Of a DNA stretch of 64,000 nt, positions 43,409 to 53,043 are shown one piece after another. This DNA comes from Bordetella sp. LUAb4 (GTDB lineage: Bacteria > Pseudomonadota > Gammaproteobacteria > Burkholderiales > Burkholderiaceae_B), in assembly GCF_021325795.1 (NCBI RefSeq), contig NZ_JAHPZX010000002.1, positions 372,001 through 436,000 on the forward strand, in the 5' to 3' direction. The position numbers and the translations under genes are program-made. The notes beneath the pieces are model-generated. The model searched no databases and had not been told where the DNA came from. It worked only from the letters and a program-made list of their open reading frames with translations. The stretch's first letter is position 1, and each line of letters begins with the position of its first letter.

Positions 43409-44230
43409 ATGGGCAAGAAACTTACACAAGACCAGATCGATCAATACAAGGACAAGGGCTACGTCAGCCCGGTCGACGCATTCACGCGTGAACAGGCCAC
43501 GGCCTACCTCGCGGAGCTGGAGACCTTCGAAGCCTCGCAAGGCCGTCAGTTGACCAAGGGCTTCAACTTCAAGCCGCATTTGCTGTTTCCGTGGGTGGAC
43601 GGCATCGCCAGAAGCCCGGCCGTGCTGGATGCGGTGGAAGACCTGCTGGGACCTGACATCCTGCTTTTTCACCTGTCCGTGTGGCCGAAAAACGCGCGTG
43701 ACTCCGCTTTCATCAACTGGCATCAGGACGCCACGTACTTCGGCCTTTCCCCGTCGACCCAATTGACGGTGTGGGTGGCGCTGTCCGATGCGCCGGTGGC
43801 GGCGGGCTGCATGGAAGTCGTGCCCGGATCCCATAAATTGGGACAACTGCATCACGGCCAGAATCACACCGACAACATCCTGCTGTCCAAGGGCCAGACC
43901 GTCGACATCCCCTTCGACAAGTCGCACACGGAATTCATGCCCGTGCGGGCCGGCCAGATGTCGCTGCACGACACCTTCCTGATTCATGCGTCCGGGCCCA
44001 ATACCACCGACCATCGCCGCGTTGGCCTGGGTTTCAGCTTCATTCCCGCCAGCTCCCGCTGTACCAGCAAAACCCGCCTGACCGCGTCGTTGGTGCGTGG
44101 CAAGGACCACGGCAACTTCGATTTGGAAACCCCGCCGCGCGTCGCCAACGGCGAGGCGGAGCGCGCCCTGCACGCGGAGGCCGTGCGCCGCTTCCGCGCG
44201 TCCAACGACGAACAGGCCACCGCATACTGA
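43409..44230 (+). CDS. Phytanoyl-CoA dioxygenase (PhyH) family protein
   Basis: The product is 273 aa with CGGAG before the ATG. The Fe(II) facial triad is visible as His105-x-Asp107 (NWHQDATYFGL) and distal His193 (LIHASGPNTTDHRRVGLGFS, with the 2-oxoglutarate-binding Arg nearby). It should be an Fe/2-oxoglutarate hydroxylase acting on a soluble substrate, with HQD typical of bacterial PhyH proteins. The cluster suggests hydroxylation of the imported compound. Confidence 0.92.
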   Translation: MGKKLTQDQIDQYKDKGYVSPVDAFTREQATAYLAELETFEASQGRQLTKGFNFKPHLLFPWVDGIARSPAVLDAVEDLLGPDILLFHLSVWPKNARDSAFINWHQDATYFGLSPSTQLTVWVALSDAPVAAGCMEVVPGSHKLGQLHHGQNHTDNILLSKGQTVDIPFDKSHTEFMPVRAGQMSLHDTFLIHASGPNTTDHRRVGLGFSFIPASSRCTSKTRLTASLVRGKDHGNFDLETPPRVANGEAERALHAEAVRRFRASNDEQATAY

Positions 44231-44251
44231 TCTCACGAGGAACCGAATATC

Positions 44252-45148
44252 ATGCTGGAATTACCGCATCACGGCCGCTATCCCTACTCCGCCATCACCC
44301 AACGCCCGGATTATTCCTGGCCCCAGGGCAAGCGACTGGCGATCTACCTGGCGCTGAACATCGAGCACTTCGCGTTCGGCGATGGCCTGGGCCATGCCAT
44401 GACCAATACCTTGCCGGGCATCGACCCGCGCACCTTCGCGTGGCGCGACTATGGCAATCGGGTTGGCGTGTGGCGCCTGCTGGAGTTGCTGGACGAGCTG
44501 AAGGCACCTGCCTGCCATCTGGTGAACACCACCATCATGGACTATGCACCGGCAATCACCGAGGCCATCATGGCGCGTGGCGATGAGATCGTCGGACATG
44601 GCCGCACGAATGCCGAGCGCCAGGGACAGTGGTGGGAAGCAGACGAAAAGCGCGTACTCGAGGAAGTCCGCGACAAGATCATGCATCACACGGGACGCGC
44701 CCCGCGCGGGTGGATGGGGCCGTGGATGTCGCAAAGCCGCGTCACCCCCGACCTGTTGCAGGAAACGGGCTACAAGTTCGAGATGGACTGGCCGGGTGAT
44801 GACCAGCCGATCTGGATGAAGACAAGGCAAGGGCGGCTGATGTCGATGCCCTACTCGCTCGAAATCAACGATTCGCCGCAGATCCTGGTGCGCCATCATA
44901 CGGGCGAGGACTTCGCCACGATGATCGTGCATCAGTTCGAGGAGATGTTGCGGCAGTCCGAACGCCAGCCCCTGGTCCTTGGCATCGCCCTGCACACGAT
45001 GATCGTTGGCCAGCCCTATCGCCTGTACGCCCTGCGCAAGGCCCTGGAGCACATCGTCAACCATCCGCAGGCAGACAAGGTCTGGCTGACCCGTCCCGGC
45101 GAGATCCATGACCACTTGCTGACCTTGCCCGAAGGGACGGTCGTCTGA
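44252..45148 (+). CDS. PuuE-like polysaccharide deacetylase-fold hydrolase
   Basis: The product is 298 aa with GAGGA upstream. The NodB-like fold is at residues about 25-280 (LAIYLALNIEHFAFGDGLG, IMARGDEIVGHGRTNAERQG, GRAPRGWMGPWMSQSRVTPD). The layout matches PuuE-type allantoinases, which hydrolyse cyclic amides. The canonical first Asp of metal-dependent deacetylases is not evident, as in PuuE. It starts 21 bp after the PhyH gene. Hydrolysis of a ring amide is a reasonable guess. Confidence 0.87.
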   Translation: MLELPHHGRYPYSAITQRPDYSWPQGKRLAIYLALNIEHFAFGDGLGHAMTNTLPGIDPRTFAWRDYGNRVGVWRLLELLDELKAPACHLVNTTIMDYAPAITEAIMARGDEIVGHGRTNAERQGQWWEADEKRVLEEVRDKIMHHTGRAPRGWMGPWMSQSRVTPDLLQETGYKFEMDWPGDDQPIWMKTRQGRLMSMPYSLEINDSPQILVRHHTGEDFATMIVHQFEEMLRQSERQPLVLGIALHTMIVGQPYRLYALRKALEHIVNHPQADKVWLTRPGEIHDHLLTLPEGTVV

Positions 45149-45164
45149 TGATCCGGGGCCAGGC

Positions 45165-46151
45165 ATGATGCGCGTACTGGTCACGGGCGGAGCGGGTTTC
45201 GTCGGCCTGGCGTTGGCGCAAGCCCTGCTCGAACGGGGCGACCAGGTCCACCTGTTCGACTCACGGCCCCCGCCTTTCGTATTCCTGGAGGCGACGCGGC
45301 CGTATGCCGAACGTCTGACCGTACAGCAAGGCAGCGTCTGTGACGGCGAGTCTGTTCGTATCGCCTGCCAGGGCGTATCGCACGTTTTCCACGGCGCCGC
45401 GGTCACCGCGGGTGCGCAGCGGGAAGCGAGCGAGCCGCTGAATGTGTTCGAGGTCAACGTCGGCGGCACGGTACGCGTGTTGCGCGCCGCCGCCGACCAG
45501 GGCGTGACGCGTTTTGTCTATCCCAGCTCCTTGACGGTTTACGGCGCGGATGTCGAGGGCGATGGGCTGCTGGCCGAAGCCAGCACCCCCGCCGTTCCCG
45601 ACACCCTGTACGGCATCACCAAGTACGCGGCGGAATGCACCGCCTTGAGGTTGGGCGCGTTGTGGGGGTTGAGTGTGGTGACCGCGCGCATTGGTTCGGT
45701 CTTCGGGCCGTGGGAAGGAAAAACGGGTGCCCGCGATCTGGTAAGCCCCTGCGCCCAGATCGCCGCGCTTGCGGCCCAGGGTAAGCCCGTCATTTTGCCG
45801 GGCCCCTATCCGCGGCGCGAAATGATCTATGTCCCGGACCTGGCGGACGGACTGATCGCGCTGCTGGCCAAGCAGGATCCTTCCTACGAGCGCTACAACC
45901 TTTCGGCCAACCTCGACTGGTCCGACACCCTGATGCACTGGTGCGCCGCGCTCGAACAGCGTTTACCTGGGTTCCGTTGGGAGCTGTCAGCGCGGCACTC
46001 GAATATCGACTATTACCAGGCGACGCCCCGCGCGGGCCTGGACGCGACGCGCGCGCATACCGACCTGGGCTTCACGCCTCGTTTCGGGCGCGACGCCGCG
46101 CTGCGCCATTACGCCGACTGGGTAGCGCGGCACACCTCATTTTTTGCCTGA
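45165..46151 (+). CDS. NAD-dependent epimerase/dehydratase family protein
   Basis: The product is 328 aa. The extended-SDR motif TGGAGFVGLALAQAL (residues about 8-22) and the catalytic YGITKYAAE are present. A second ATG codon follows the first (45168). The Ser-Tyr-Lys set (YPSSLTVYG upstream) is complete. It may interconvert a sugar-like or cyclic intermediate, or act as a dehydrogenase. It lies 16 bp after the deacetylase gene, in the same operon. Confidence 0.9.
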   Translation: MMRVLVTGGAGFVGLALAQALLERGDQVHLFDSRPPPFVFLEATRPYAERLTVQQGSVCDGESVRIACQGVSHVFHGAAVTAGAQREASEPLNVFEVNVGGTVRVLRAAADQGVTRFVYPSSLTVYGADVEGDGLLAEASTPAVPDTLYGITKYAAECTALRLGALWGLSVVTARIGSVFGPWEGKTGARDLVSPCAQIAALAAQGKPVILPGPYPRREMIYVPDLADGLIALLAKQDPSYERYNLSANLDWSDTLMHWCAALEQRLPGFRWELSARHSNIDYYQATPRAGLDATRAHTDLGFTPRFGRDAALRHYADWVARHTSFFA

Positions 46152-46161
46152 TAGGAAGCAA

Positions 46162-46818
46162 ATGGAAATCGATATCCAGTCTCTGCCGCCCGCGGACCAG
46201 TACCGCTTGATTTCATCGACCGTGGTGCCTCGGCCTATCGCGCTGATCACCACCTATTCCGAGCGCACCGGGCACAACGCGGCGCCCTTCAGCTTTTTCA
46301 ATGCCATGGGCGAGAACCCGCCTGTACTCGCCATCGGGCTGGAGGACAAACGCGGCAGCGGAGAACTGAAGGACACCACGATCAACATCAAGGAGACGGG
46401 CGAGTTCGTGGTCCACCTTGTCGACGAAGCGCTGGCGGCCGCCATGAATGTGTGTGCCATCAGCTTTCCTCCCGATGTCAGCGAGATCGAACAAGCCGGA
46501 CTGACGCTCGCACCCAGCAGCAAAGTCAGGCCGCAACGCATCGTGCAGGCACCGGTCGCGTTCGAGTGCCGCAAGATCGCCATCATCGAGGTGAGTCTTC
46601 ATCGGCACATCACCTTGGGGGAAGTCGTGCGCATGCACGTCCGCGACGGTCTTTTCGACTTGGAGACCGGCTATATCGATCCCGACAAATACCACCCCAT
46701 CGGCCGGATGTTCGGCCGCCTGTACACCCAGACCCGCCAGCATTTCGAGATGGAAGTCCCGGCCTATGAGGCGTGGCTGGCCGGTAACGGCAGGGAAGCG
46801 CCCAGCGGCGGCCGATGA
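46162..46818 (+). CDS. Flavin reductase-like (FMN-binding split barrel) protein
   Basis: The product is 218 aa from ATG 46162 with AGGAAG; a longer start at 46144 is less likely. The split-barrel FMN fold is at residues about 15-180 (STVVPRPIALITTYSERTGH, then APFSFFNAMGENPPVLAIGL). It could reduce flavin for a partner oxygenase or act as an ene/ester-type flavoprotein. It ends the operon and is convergent with the DsbA-fold isomerase gene. Confidence 0.9.
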   Translation: MEIDIQSLPPADQYRLISSTVVPRPIALITTYSERTGHNAAPFSFFNAMGENPPVLAIGLEDKRGSGELKDTTINIKETGEFVVHLVDEALAAAMNVCAISFPPDVSEIEQAGLTLAPSSKVRPQRIVQAPVAFECRKIAIIEVSLHRHITLGEVVRMHVRDGLFDLETGYIDPDKYHPIGRMFGRLYTQTRQHFEMEVPAYEAWLAGNGREAPSGGR

Positions 46819-46838
46819 TGGGTCCGCGGCGCTTGGCT

Positions 46839-47450
46839 TTATCGGCGATCGCTCCCGTTGCGGCGCAATTCGTCCTCGACGAACTCCATCCTGTCCTTGC
46901 CCCAGAACAGTTCGTCGCCAACGATGATCATCGGCACCCCGAATACGTCCCGTTCGACGCCCCGGTCCGTGCTCTCGGCCAATTGCGCCCCGATCTCGTC
47001 ACTCACGCACAGCGCTTCGAACTCCTCCGGATCCACACCCAGGGATTCGGCGACTTTCCTCAGGCCCTCGTATTCCGCGATACCCGCATCGCCCGATTCC
47101 CAGTATCTCGACATCACCTGCTCCACGAACGGCAATTCCTTGCCATAGCGGCGCATGACGATGGAGCCGCGCAGCGCACGGCTGGACTTGATGGGAAACT
47201 GGCGCGGCATTTGAAACGGCAACGAATACTTTTCTGCCCAGCGCATCAAGTCCCGCTTCCGGTTCCGCAACTTGGCTTTGGACTCCTTCATCAACTCGTA
47301 GTTGTTGTTCCTGAACACGTAGCCCAGATTGAACGGGTGCAGCACCAGCTCCACCTGATGACGCTCCAGGATGGGCTTGATCAACTTGAGTGCGAAGTAG
47401 GTATTGGTGCTACCCACGTCCCAATACATCTCGACTTGCTTGACGGTCAT
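46839..47450 (-). CDS. DsbA-family (2-hydroxychromene-2-carboxylate isomerase-like) protein
   Basis: The product is 203 aa from ATG 47448-47450 with GGAG upstream. It has the thioredoxin-like kappa-GST layout (EMYWDVGSTNTYFALKLIKP, with Ser in place of the CxxC pair, and FGVPMIIVGDELFWGKDRME). HCCA isomerases use glutathione in naphthalene-type pathways. A glutathione S-transferase gene lies 2.4 kb downstream on the same strand. It starts the minus-strand Bug/CoA-transferase/GST set, though read order is GST first. Confidence 0.88.
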   Translation of the reverse strand: MTVKQVEMYWDVGSTNTYFALKLIKPILERHQVELVLHPFNLGYVFRNNNYELMKESKAKLRNRKRDLMRWAEKYSLPFQMPRQFPIKSSRALRGSIVMRRYGKELPFVEQVMSRYWESGDAGIAEYEGLRKVAESLGVDPEEFEALCVSDEIGAQLAESTDRGVERDVFGVPMIIVGDELFWGKDRMEFVEDELRRNGSDRR

Positions 47451-47475
47451 GAACGGTACTCCGGTTCAAAGTGAT

Positions 47476-48441
47476 TTATTGTAGAAACGCGCTTGAATTG
47501 CGGATGAGCGGAGACCAGACGGCTTCCTGGCTGCGCAACTGATCGAGCAGCCCCTGCGGGCTGGCCTTGCCGGCATCGACCGGCGTCGCGCCCAGCCGCT
47601 CCATCGAAGTCTTGAACTCGGGATCGGCGAGCGCCGCTTGCAGCGCCTGGGACAGCCGACTCAAGACCGGTGCCGGGACGCCTTTTGGTCCGTAGATCCC
47701 GTGCCAGACGGTCACCTCGAATCCCTTCAGACCTTGTTCATCCAACGTCGCCAAGGCAGGCAGCAGTGGCAGCCGCGCCCGGGTCGTACTTCCGTAAGCC
47801 TGCACCCGGTTGGTCTGGATCGGCCCGATGGTGGTGGTGATCTGATCGCAAAGCAGGTCGACCTGCCCTCCCTGGAGGTCGGTCATCGCCGGAGCCGCGC
47901 CCTTGTAAGGGATGGTAGTCAAGGCGACCTTGAGTTGGCTCATCAGCAGAAGGCCGCAGAGGTGGGACGCGGTTCCTATCCCTGCGTTCGCCAGGTTGAC
48001 GTCCTTCTGATGCGTCCGCAAATAGGCGGCCAGGGCGGGAAAGTCATGGGCGGATAGTTTCTTGGCGCCCACCAGCGTCATCGGCACGTCAACGACCTGG
48101 CCGACATAGGAAAAATCCGTAGACGGGTTGAATCGCAGGTCCGGCGACAAGGCTTTCAGCGTCGCCATGCCGATATTGTGCAGCAGCAAGGTGTAGCCGT
48201 CCGGTTTTGCCTGAAGGACGAACTCCGAGCCGATGATGCCACCGGAGCTGGGACGATTATCGACGATGATGGTTTGCTTGAGCGCCTTGCCCATCGAACG
48301 GGCCAGATTGCGCGCCACGACATCGGTAGGACCGCCAGCGGCGAACGGTACGACCAGGGTGATGGGGCGAGAGGGAAAGTCTTCCGCGGATGCGGCGACC
48401 GAAACCAGCAGCAGGCTGGCCGCGATAAGGCTTCTGAACAT
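47476..48441 (-). CDS. Bug (TctC-like) solute-binding protein
   Basis: The product is 321 aa with AGGAG before ATG 48439-48441. The signal peptide ends after residue 19 (SVAASA). Bug signatures are LVVPFAAGGPTDVVARNL, VDNRPSSGGIIGSEFVLQ and YKGAAPAMTDLQGGQVDLL. It is a periplasmic receptor for a carboxylate-like compound. Tct membrane genes are not adjacent. It is preceded by the CoA-transferase gene at 48556, which may activate the imported acid. Confidence 0.93.
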   Translation of the reverse strand: MFRSLIAASLLLVSVAASAEDFPSRPITLVVPFAAGGPTDVVARNLARSMGKALKQTIIVDNRPSSGGIIGSEFVLQAKPDGYTLLLHNIGMATLKALSPDLRFNPSTDFSYVGQVVDVPMTLVGAKKLSAHDFPALAAYLRTHQKDVNLANAGIGTASHLCGLLLMSQLKVALTTIPYKGAAPAMTDLQGGQVDLLCDQITTTIGPIQTNRVQAYGSTTRARLPLLPALATLDEQGLKGFEVTVWHGIYGPKGVPAPVLSRLSQALQAALADPEFKTSMERLGATPVDAGKASPQGLLDQLRSQEAVWSPLIRNSSAFLQ

Positions 48442-48555
48442 AAACCGTCTCCTGAGTATTTTTATAAGGCGTCCATCGCCGCGCTTTTTACCGCGCGTCG
48501 AATGCGCGATGAACGACGTGCCAAGTCATGCCTACCGCCGCCAGGCGTCAAAATC

Positions 48556-49797
48556 CTAGCCCAGCGGATCCCGTACCAGTACCTTGTCCTCGTACAGCTG
48601 CAGGATTTCCGCATCCGGCATCCGCAGGATCTCCCGTAGCACCTCGTCGTTGTGCTGGCCCAGCGCGTCGACCCGCAAGGACGCCGCGGGCTCCCAGCGC
48701 GAAAATTTGACCGGCAGGCCTGGAATATCGAATTCACCGAGCACAGGATCCTGCACACGCCGGACGCTGCCCCGTTGCCGCAGATGGGGGTGTTCCATGG
48801 CCTGGTTCAGTGTCAGCACCGGCGCGCAAGGAATCCGGTGCGCCTCCAGTGCCGCCAAGGCTTCGTCCCGGTCGGGAAACGTCGCCAGCCAGCATTCCAG
48901 GATCACCTTCAATGCCGCGTTATTCTGCTTGCGCAGCGATGCCGTCTGAAAGCGTTCATCCTGCAAAAGCGCCGGCATCTCCAGCGCGCCGACGAATGCC
49001 TCCCATTGATGGGGCAGCGTGGCCACGGAGACATACGTCCCATCACCGCAGCGAAACACGCCCGTGGGGCCGCCATCCGGATGCTGGGATCCCGTGCGCT
49101 GCGGCACATAGCCGGGACGCAGCGATACGCGCGGAACGGCCACTTCGTGCATTTGGAAATAAGTATCGAGCAGCGACGCTTCGACGTGCTGCCCCTGGCC
49201 GGTACGTTCGCGATGCAGTAACGCAAAGCCGACCGCCATCGCTGCCGCGATCCCCGTGGCGGTATCGCCGATCGCCATCGTGATCAGCGCGGGATCGCCG
49301 TCCGGCTCGCCGATCAAGTCCGTGACGCCCGAGTAAGCCTGCGCCACATAGTCGTAGCCCGGCTTCTGGCTCAGCGGACCTGTCTGGCCGGCCAAGGAGA
49401 TCGAACACATGACGATACGTGGATTCAGTTCGCGCAGCGCCTCGTACGACAAGCCCCAGCGCGCCATCACCCCCGGGCTGAAGTTTTCGACCACCACATC
49501 GAAGTGCGGAATCAGCGCGCGTATCAGTGCCTGCCCTCGCGGACTCTTGACGTCCAGCGCAAGGCTGCGCTTGGAATGATTATGCTGGAAAAAATACGTG
49601 CTCTTGCTCGAACGCTTGTGTTCAGGGTCGCGCGAGCGCATGCCACCGACGCGGGTGCGATCGCCAAACGGGGCCAACTCGAGCTTGACGACATCCGCGC
49701 CGAGTTCCGCCATGATCCGGGTGCACGTCGGTCCCGCGACGATCTGGGTCATGTCCAGGACTCGGTAGCCTTCGAGCATAGGCAAACCTGCATTCAT
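48556..49797 (-). CDS. Family III CoA-transferase
   Basis: The product is 413 aa from ATG 49795-49797 with GGAGGA. Family III features are YRVLDMTQIVAGPTCTRIMA, LGADVVKLELAPFGD and SLALDVKSPRGQALIR. Asp178 (IGDTATGIAAAMAV) is the expected nucleophile. It transfers CoA onto a carboxylic acid. A 23-bp gap to the GST gene and 114 bp to the Bug gene show one transcription unit. The acid is unknown. Confidence 0.92.
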   Translation of the reverse strand: MNAGLPMLEGYRVLDMTQIVAGPTCTRIMAELGADVVKLELAPFGDRTRVGGMRSRDPEHKRSSKSTYFFQHNHSKRSLALDVKSPRGQALIRALIPHFDVVVENFSPGVMARWGLSYEALRELNPRIVMCSISLAGQTGPLSQKPGYDYVAQAYSGVTDLIGEPDGDPALITMAIGDTATGIAAAMAVGFALLHRERTGQGQHVEASLLDTYFQMHEVAVPRVSLRPGYVPQRTGSQHPDGGPTGVFRCGDGTYVSVATLPHQWEAFVGALEMPALLQDERFQTASLRKQNNAALKVILECWLATFPDRDEALAALEAHRIPCAPVLTLNQAMEHPHLRQRGSVRRVQDPVLGEFDIPGLPVKFSRWEPAASLRVDALGQHNDEVLREILRMPDAEILQLYEDKVLVRDPLG

Positions 49798-49820
49798 GCG
49801 TGCTCCTCCTTGTGTTTTGC

Positions 49821-50531
49821 TTAATTCTTGTGCGACGCAAACTGGTTTTGTCCGAACAGGTTTTGCCAGCGGTCCCCTGACGGCGCTTGGTCGTTGCGGT
49901 CGACTTTCTCGGCCATGACGGCAAGGCCGCGCTGCACCGCGGCGCGCGCCCGCATGGTGGAATACCAGCGCTGAAGGTTGGGCCAGTCGGCCAGGTTCTG
50001 CCCCTGCAGCCGGTATGCACGCAACCACGGATAGGTGGCGATATCGGCCAGTGAATAGTCCTCGCCGGCGAGATAAGGACTACGCCCCAATTGCGTATCC
50101 ATCACGCGATAGAGGCGGGTCGCCTCGTTGGTGTAGCGTTCGACGGCGTACTCGATCCGCGCGGGTGCGTACTTGCGGAAATGGTGGGCCTGGCCCAGCA
50201 TGGGACCTACCGCGCTCATCTGGAACATGAGCCACTGAAGGACCGCATAGCGCTTGGACGGATCGGCGGGATAGAGTTGGCTGCCTACCTTTTCGGCCAG
50301 ATAGATCATGATGGCGCCCGACTCGAACAGCGCAATGCGCTGGCCCAGCGGGCCGTCGTCGTCGATGAGCGCCGGAATCTTGTTGTTCGGGCTGATTTCC
50401 AGGAACGACGCGCCGAACTGCTCACCCTTGCCTATGTGGACCGGCACCACCGAATAGGCCAGGCCCAGCTCTTCGAGCAGAATCGATACCTTGTAGGCAT
50501 TCGGCGTGGTCCAGAAATAAAGTTGAATCAT
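49821..50531 (-). CDS. Glutathione S-transferase (nu-class/YghU-like)
   Basis: The product is 236 aa. The N-terminal thioredoxin domain (IQLYFWTTPNAYKVSILLEE, NNKIPALIDDDGP, FESGAIMIYLAEK) has the Thr-Pro-Asn active-site style of YghU/YfcG proteins. The helical C-terminal domain is complete. It binds glutathione and may isomerise, reduce or detoxify an intermediate. It is the first gene of the minus-strand group and divergent from the LysR gene at 50695. Confidence 0.92.
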   Translation of the reverse strand: MIQLYFWTTPNAYKVSILLEELGLAYSVVPVHIGKGEQFGASFLEISPNNKIPALIDDDGPLGQRIALFESGAIMIYLAEKVGSQLYPADPSKRYAVLQWLMFQMSAVGPMLGQAHHFRKYAPARIEYAVERYTNEATRLYRVMDTQLGRSPYLAGEDYSLADIATYPWLRAYRLQGQNLADWPNLQRWYSTMRARAAVQRGLAVMAEKVDRNDQAPSGDRWQNLFGQNQFASHKN

Positions 50532-50694
50532 CAGAGCCCGTCCGCAGGTTGAACAGCGACAACGGGCCCATGATAGGAGGCAGGACGCGGTGGCGAATAA
50601 TACGAGATCATGATCCCGGCATATCGCTATCCTATGGCTGACGATGCCGATACCCGCCGCGTCCGATTACGGCACCGCACAAAAATACGAAAAA

Positions 50695-51675
50695 ATGGAA
50701 CTGAGACAACTGAAGTATTTCGTTCGAATCGTGGAGCTGGGCAGCCTGTCCCGCGCCGCGAAGGACCTGTATATCGCCCAGCCCGCGCTAAGCGCCCAGA
50801 TCATCAATCTGGAAAAGGAACTGGACGCCAAGTTGCTGGCGCGCAGCGTGCGAGGCGTGGTGCCCACCGACGCCGGACAGTCGCTGTACCTGCACGCCCA
50901 GGCCGTGCTCCGGCAAATCGATCGACTGCGCCATGACGTGCAGGGGGCAACGCCTTCCGGGCCGGTGTCGATCGGCATTCCCACCAGCGCGGCCAACCGG
51001 ATGGTGGGCCCGCTCATCGAACTCGTGGGCAAGCGCTATCCGGAGATACAGCTGCGGATCGTGGAAAGCCTGAGCGGACATCTGCACGAGTTGGCCACCA
51101 ATGGCCGCATCGAGCTCAGCCTGCTGTTCGAGCCGGTACCTGAAGCCGGCGGTCCGGCTGGCCCGGACGATGCCCCCCATCACCGAGCCGCGCAATATCA
51201 GCCCCTGGTCGACGAGCACCTTTGCCTGGTCCAGGCACGCGGCCATGCGGCACGGACCGAGGGGGGCCGGACTGAAGGGGGCATAACGCTGAAGGAAGCC
51301 GCGGCCATGCGGCTGGTGCTGCCGGGTCGCGCCAATATCACGCGCCGCATCATCGATAATGCGTTCGAGATGGCGGGCCTGTCCGCCAACCTGCTGGCCG
51401 AGCTGGACTCGCTGTCGACCATACAAGCCATCGTCACCGCGGGCCAGGCTGCCACGATACTTACGCCCTCCGCGTTCGTCGGTCCCGACGTATTCAATCA
51501 CTTGAGCGTTCGGCCGATTGCCGGGCCAAGCCTCGTGCGGCGCTTGTATATGTTCTCATCCGAAGTGGTCGGCTTGGGGACCGCGGCCGAGAAAGTGGCG
51601 GCCCTGATCCCGGAACTCATCGGCGAGCTGGTGAAGTCGGGCAGCTGGTCCGGCGCGACGTTCATCCAACGTTGA
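50695..51675 (+). CDS. LysR-family regulator (NAC/CbbR-like)
   Basis: The product is 326 aa from ATG 50695; the extension to 50644 is unlikely. The winged helix is at residues 1-60 (GSLSRAAKDLYIAQPALSAQ). The effector domain has a Gly/Thr-rich tandem insertion (TEGGRTEGG, residues about 186-195). No good Shine-Dalgarno is seen. It is divergent from the GST/CoA-transferase/Bug group and upstream of a second CoA-transferase, so it probably regulates one or both. A 10-bp palindrome GATCATGATC lies at 50606-50615. Confidence 0.9.
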   Translation: MELRQLKYFVRIVELGSLSRAAKDLYIAQPALSAQIINLEKELDAKLLARSVRGVVPTDAGQSLYLHAQAVLRQIDRLRHDVQGATPSGPVSIGIPTSAANRMVGPLIELVGKRYPEIQLRIVESLSGHLHELATNGRIELSLLFEPVPEAGGPAGPDDAPHHRAAQYQPLVDEHLCLVQARGHAARTEGGRTEGGITLKEAAAMRLVLPGRANITRRIIDNAFEMAGLSANLLAELDSLSTIQAIVTAGQAATILTPSAFVGPDVFNHLSVRPIAGPSLVRRLYMFSSEVVGLGTAAEKVAALIPELIGELVKSGSWSGATFIQR

Positions 51676-51786
51676 CGCCGACAAACCATAACGGCGGCGT
51701 ATACCCCCACACCGATATCCTATTATTTGCTATCCGGCATCCATCCGTACACTTCCCAGCGATACTGACTCGGGGATCGCGGATCA

Positions 51787-53043
51787 ATGAAAAAAATCCT
51801 GGACGGCATGGTGGTGTTGGATCTCACCCGTTTTTTTTCCGGTCCGCAAGCGACATTGCTGCTCGCCGGCCTGGGCGCCGAAGTCATCAAGGTGGATGAT
51901 CCTGCAACCGGCGACCCGACCACTTTCTCCCCACCGTTCGTCGGCCCCAAGGGGGTGTCGTTCGAGCGCCGCACCCAGCAGGACATGGGAATCGCCTACT
52001 TGAAGCGTGCGCGCGCCAAGAAGTCCATCTGCCTGGACCTCAAGTCCGCCGAAGGTAAACGGATCTTCCGGCGGTTGGCGGCCCATGCCGACGTCGTCAT
52101 CGAGAATTTCAGCGTGGGCGTGGCGGCGAAGCTGGGCGTGGATTACGCCAGCCTGGCGTCGATCAACCCCGCCCTGGTGCATTGCTCCCTGACGGGCTAT
52201 GGATCGACCGGGCCGGACAGCCAACTCAAGGCCTACGACTTGATGGTGCAGGCGGCAGTGGGACTCATGGGCATCACCGGTCACCCCGACGCGCCGCCGG
52301 TGAAGGCGGGTTCGCCACTGTCGGACGCCATCGCCGGCGTTTTCGCGGCAACCGGCATCGTCTCGGCGCTGCTCCATCGGCAACGGACCGGAGAAGGCCA
52401 GGCCGTCGACGTTTCGATGGCCGACTGCCTGTTCTCATTGATGTTCGACGAACCCTTCGATTGCTATGACGCACTGCGCATTCCGCAACGGCAAGGCAGC
52501 CGCATCATGCGCTTTTCCCCCTTCAACAACTACGCGTCGCAGGACGGTTGGGTGGTAATCGGCGCCGCGACCAAGGCGGACTGGGTGGCGCTGCTACAGG
52601 TGATGGGACGAGACGATCTGCTCGACGATCCCGACATGATGGACTTGAGTTGGCGGCTCGCCAATAACGAGCGTGTCGACGCCGTCGTCGCCGAGTGGAC
52701 GCGGACCCGTGCCAGCGCGGACATCGTCCAGCAGCTCCATGCGGCGCATATTCCTTGCAGCCCGGTGCGGACCATGGCGGACGCCCTGTCCTGGCCACAG
52801 TTGCTCGCACGGGGCATGATCCAACCGCTTTGGAATCCCCTTTCCGCCGGCCATACCGACGCGTCCGGCCCCGGCTTTCCCGTCAAGTTCAGCGCCACGC
52901 CAGCCGACTACACGGCGCCGGCACCGCTACCCGGTGAACATAGCGCCGAGGTACTTCAGCGCCTGGGCGGCTGCAGCCTGGATGAGCTTCGCGCCCTTGG
53001 AGAATCGGGTGTCGTATCCGGCATCGGCATCACGCCGCCTTGA
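51787..53043 (+). CDS. Family III CoA-transferase
   Basis: The product is 418 aa from ATG 51787. It has GMVVLDLTRFFSGPQATLLL, LGAEVIKVDDPATGDP and SICLDLKSAEGKRIFRR. Asp180 in SPLSDAIAG is the likely nucleophile. It is more diverged from the other two in the window. The gene follows the LysR regulator by 111 bp and has no downstream partner, so it may act with the opposite-strand CoA-transferase/Bug group. Confidence 0.92.
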   Translation: MKKILDGMVVLDLTRFFSGPQATLLLAGLGAEVIKVDDPATGDPTTFSPPFVGPKGVSFERRTQQDMGIAYLKRARAKKSICLDLKSAEGKRIFRRLAAHADVVIENFSVGVAAKLGVDYASLASINPALVHCSLTGYGSTGPDSQLKAYDLMVQAAVGLMGITGHPDAPPVKAGSPLSDAIAGVFAATGIVSALLHRQRTGEGQAVDVSMADCLFSLMFDEPFDCYDALRIPQRQGSRIMRFSPFNNYASQDGWVVIGAATKADWVALLQVMGRDDLLDDPDMMDLSWRLANNERVDAVVAEWTRTRASADIVQQLHAAHIPCSPVRTMADALSWPQLLARGMIQPLWNPLSAGHTDASGPGFPVKFSATPADYTAPAPLPGEHSAEVLQRLGGCSLDELRALGESGVVSGIGITPP

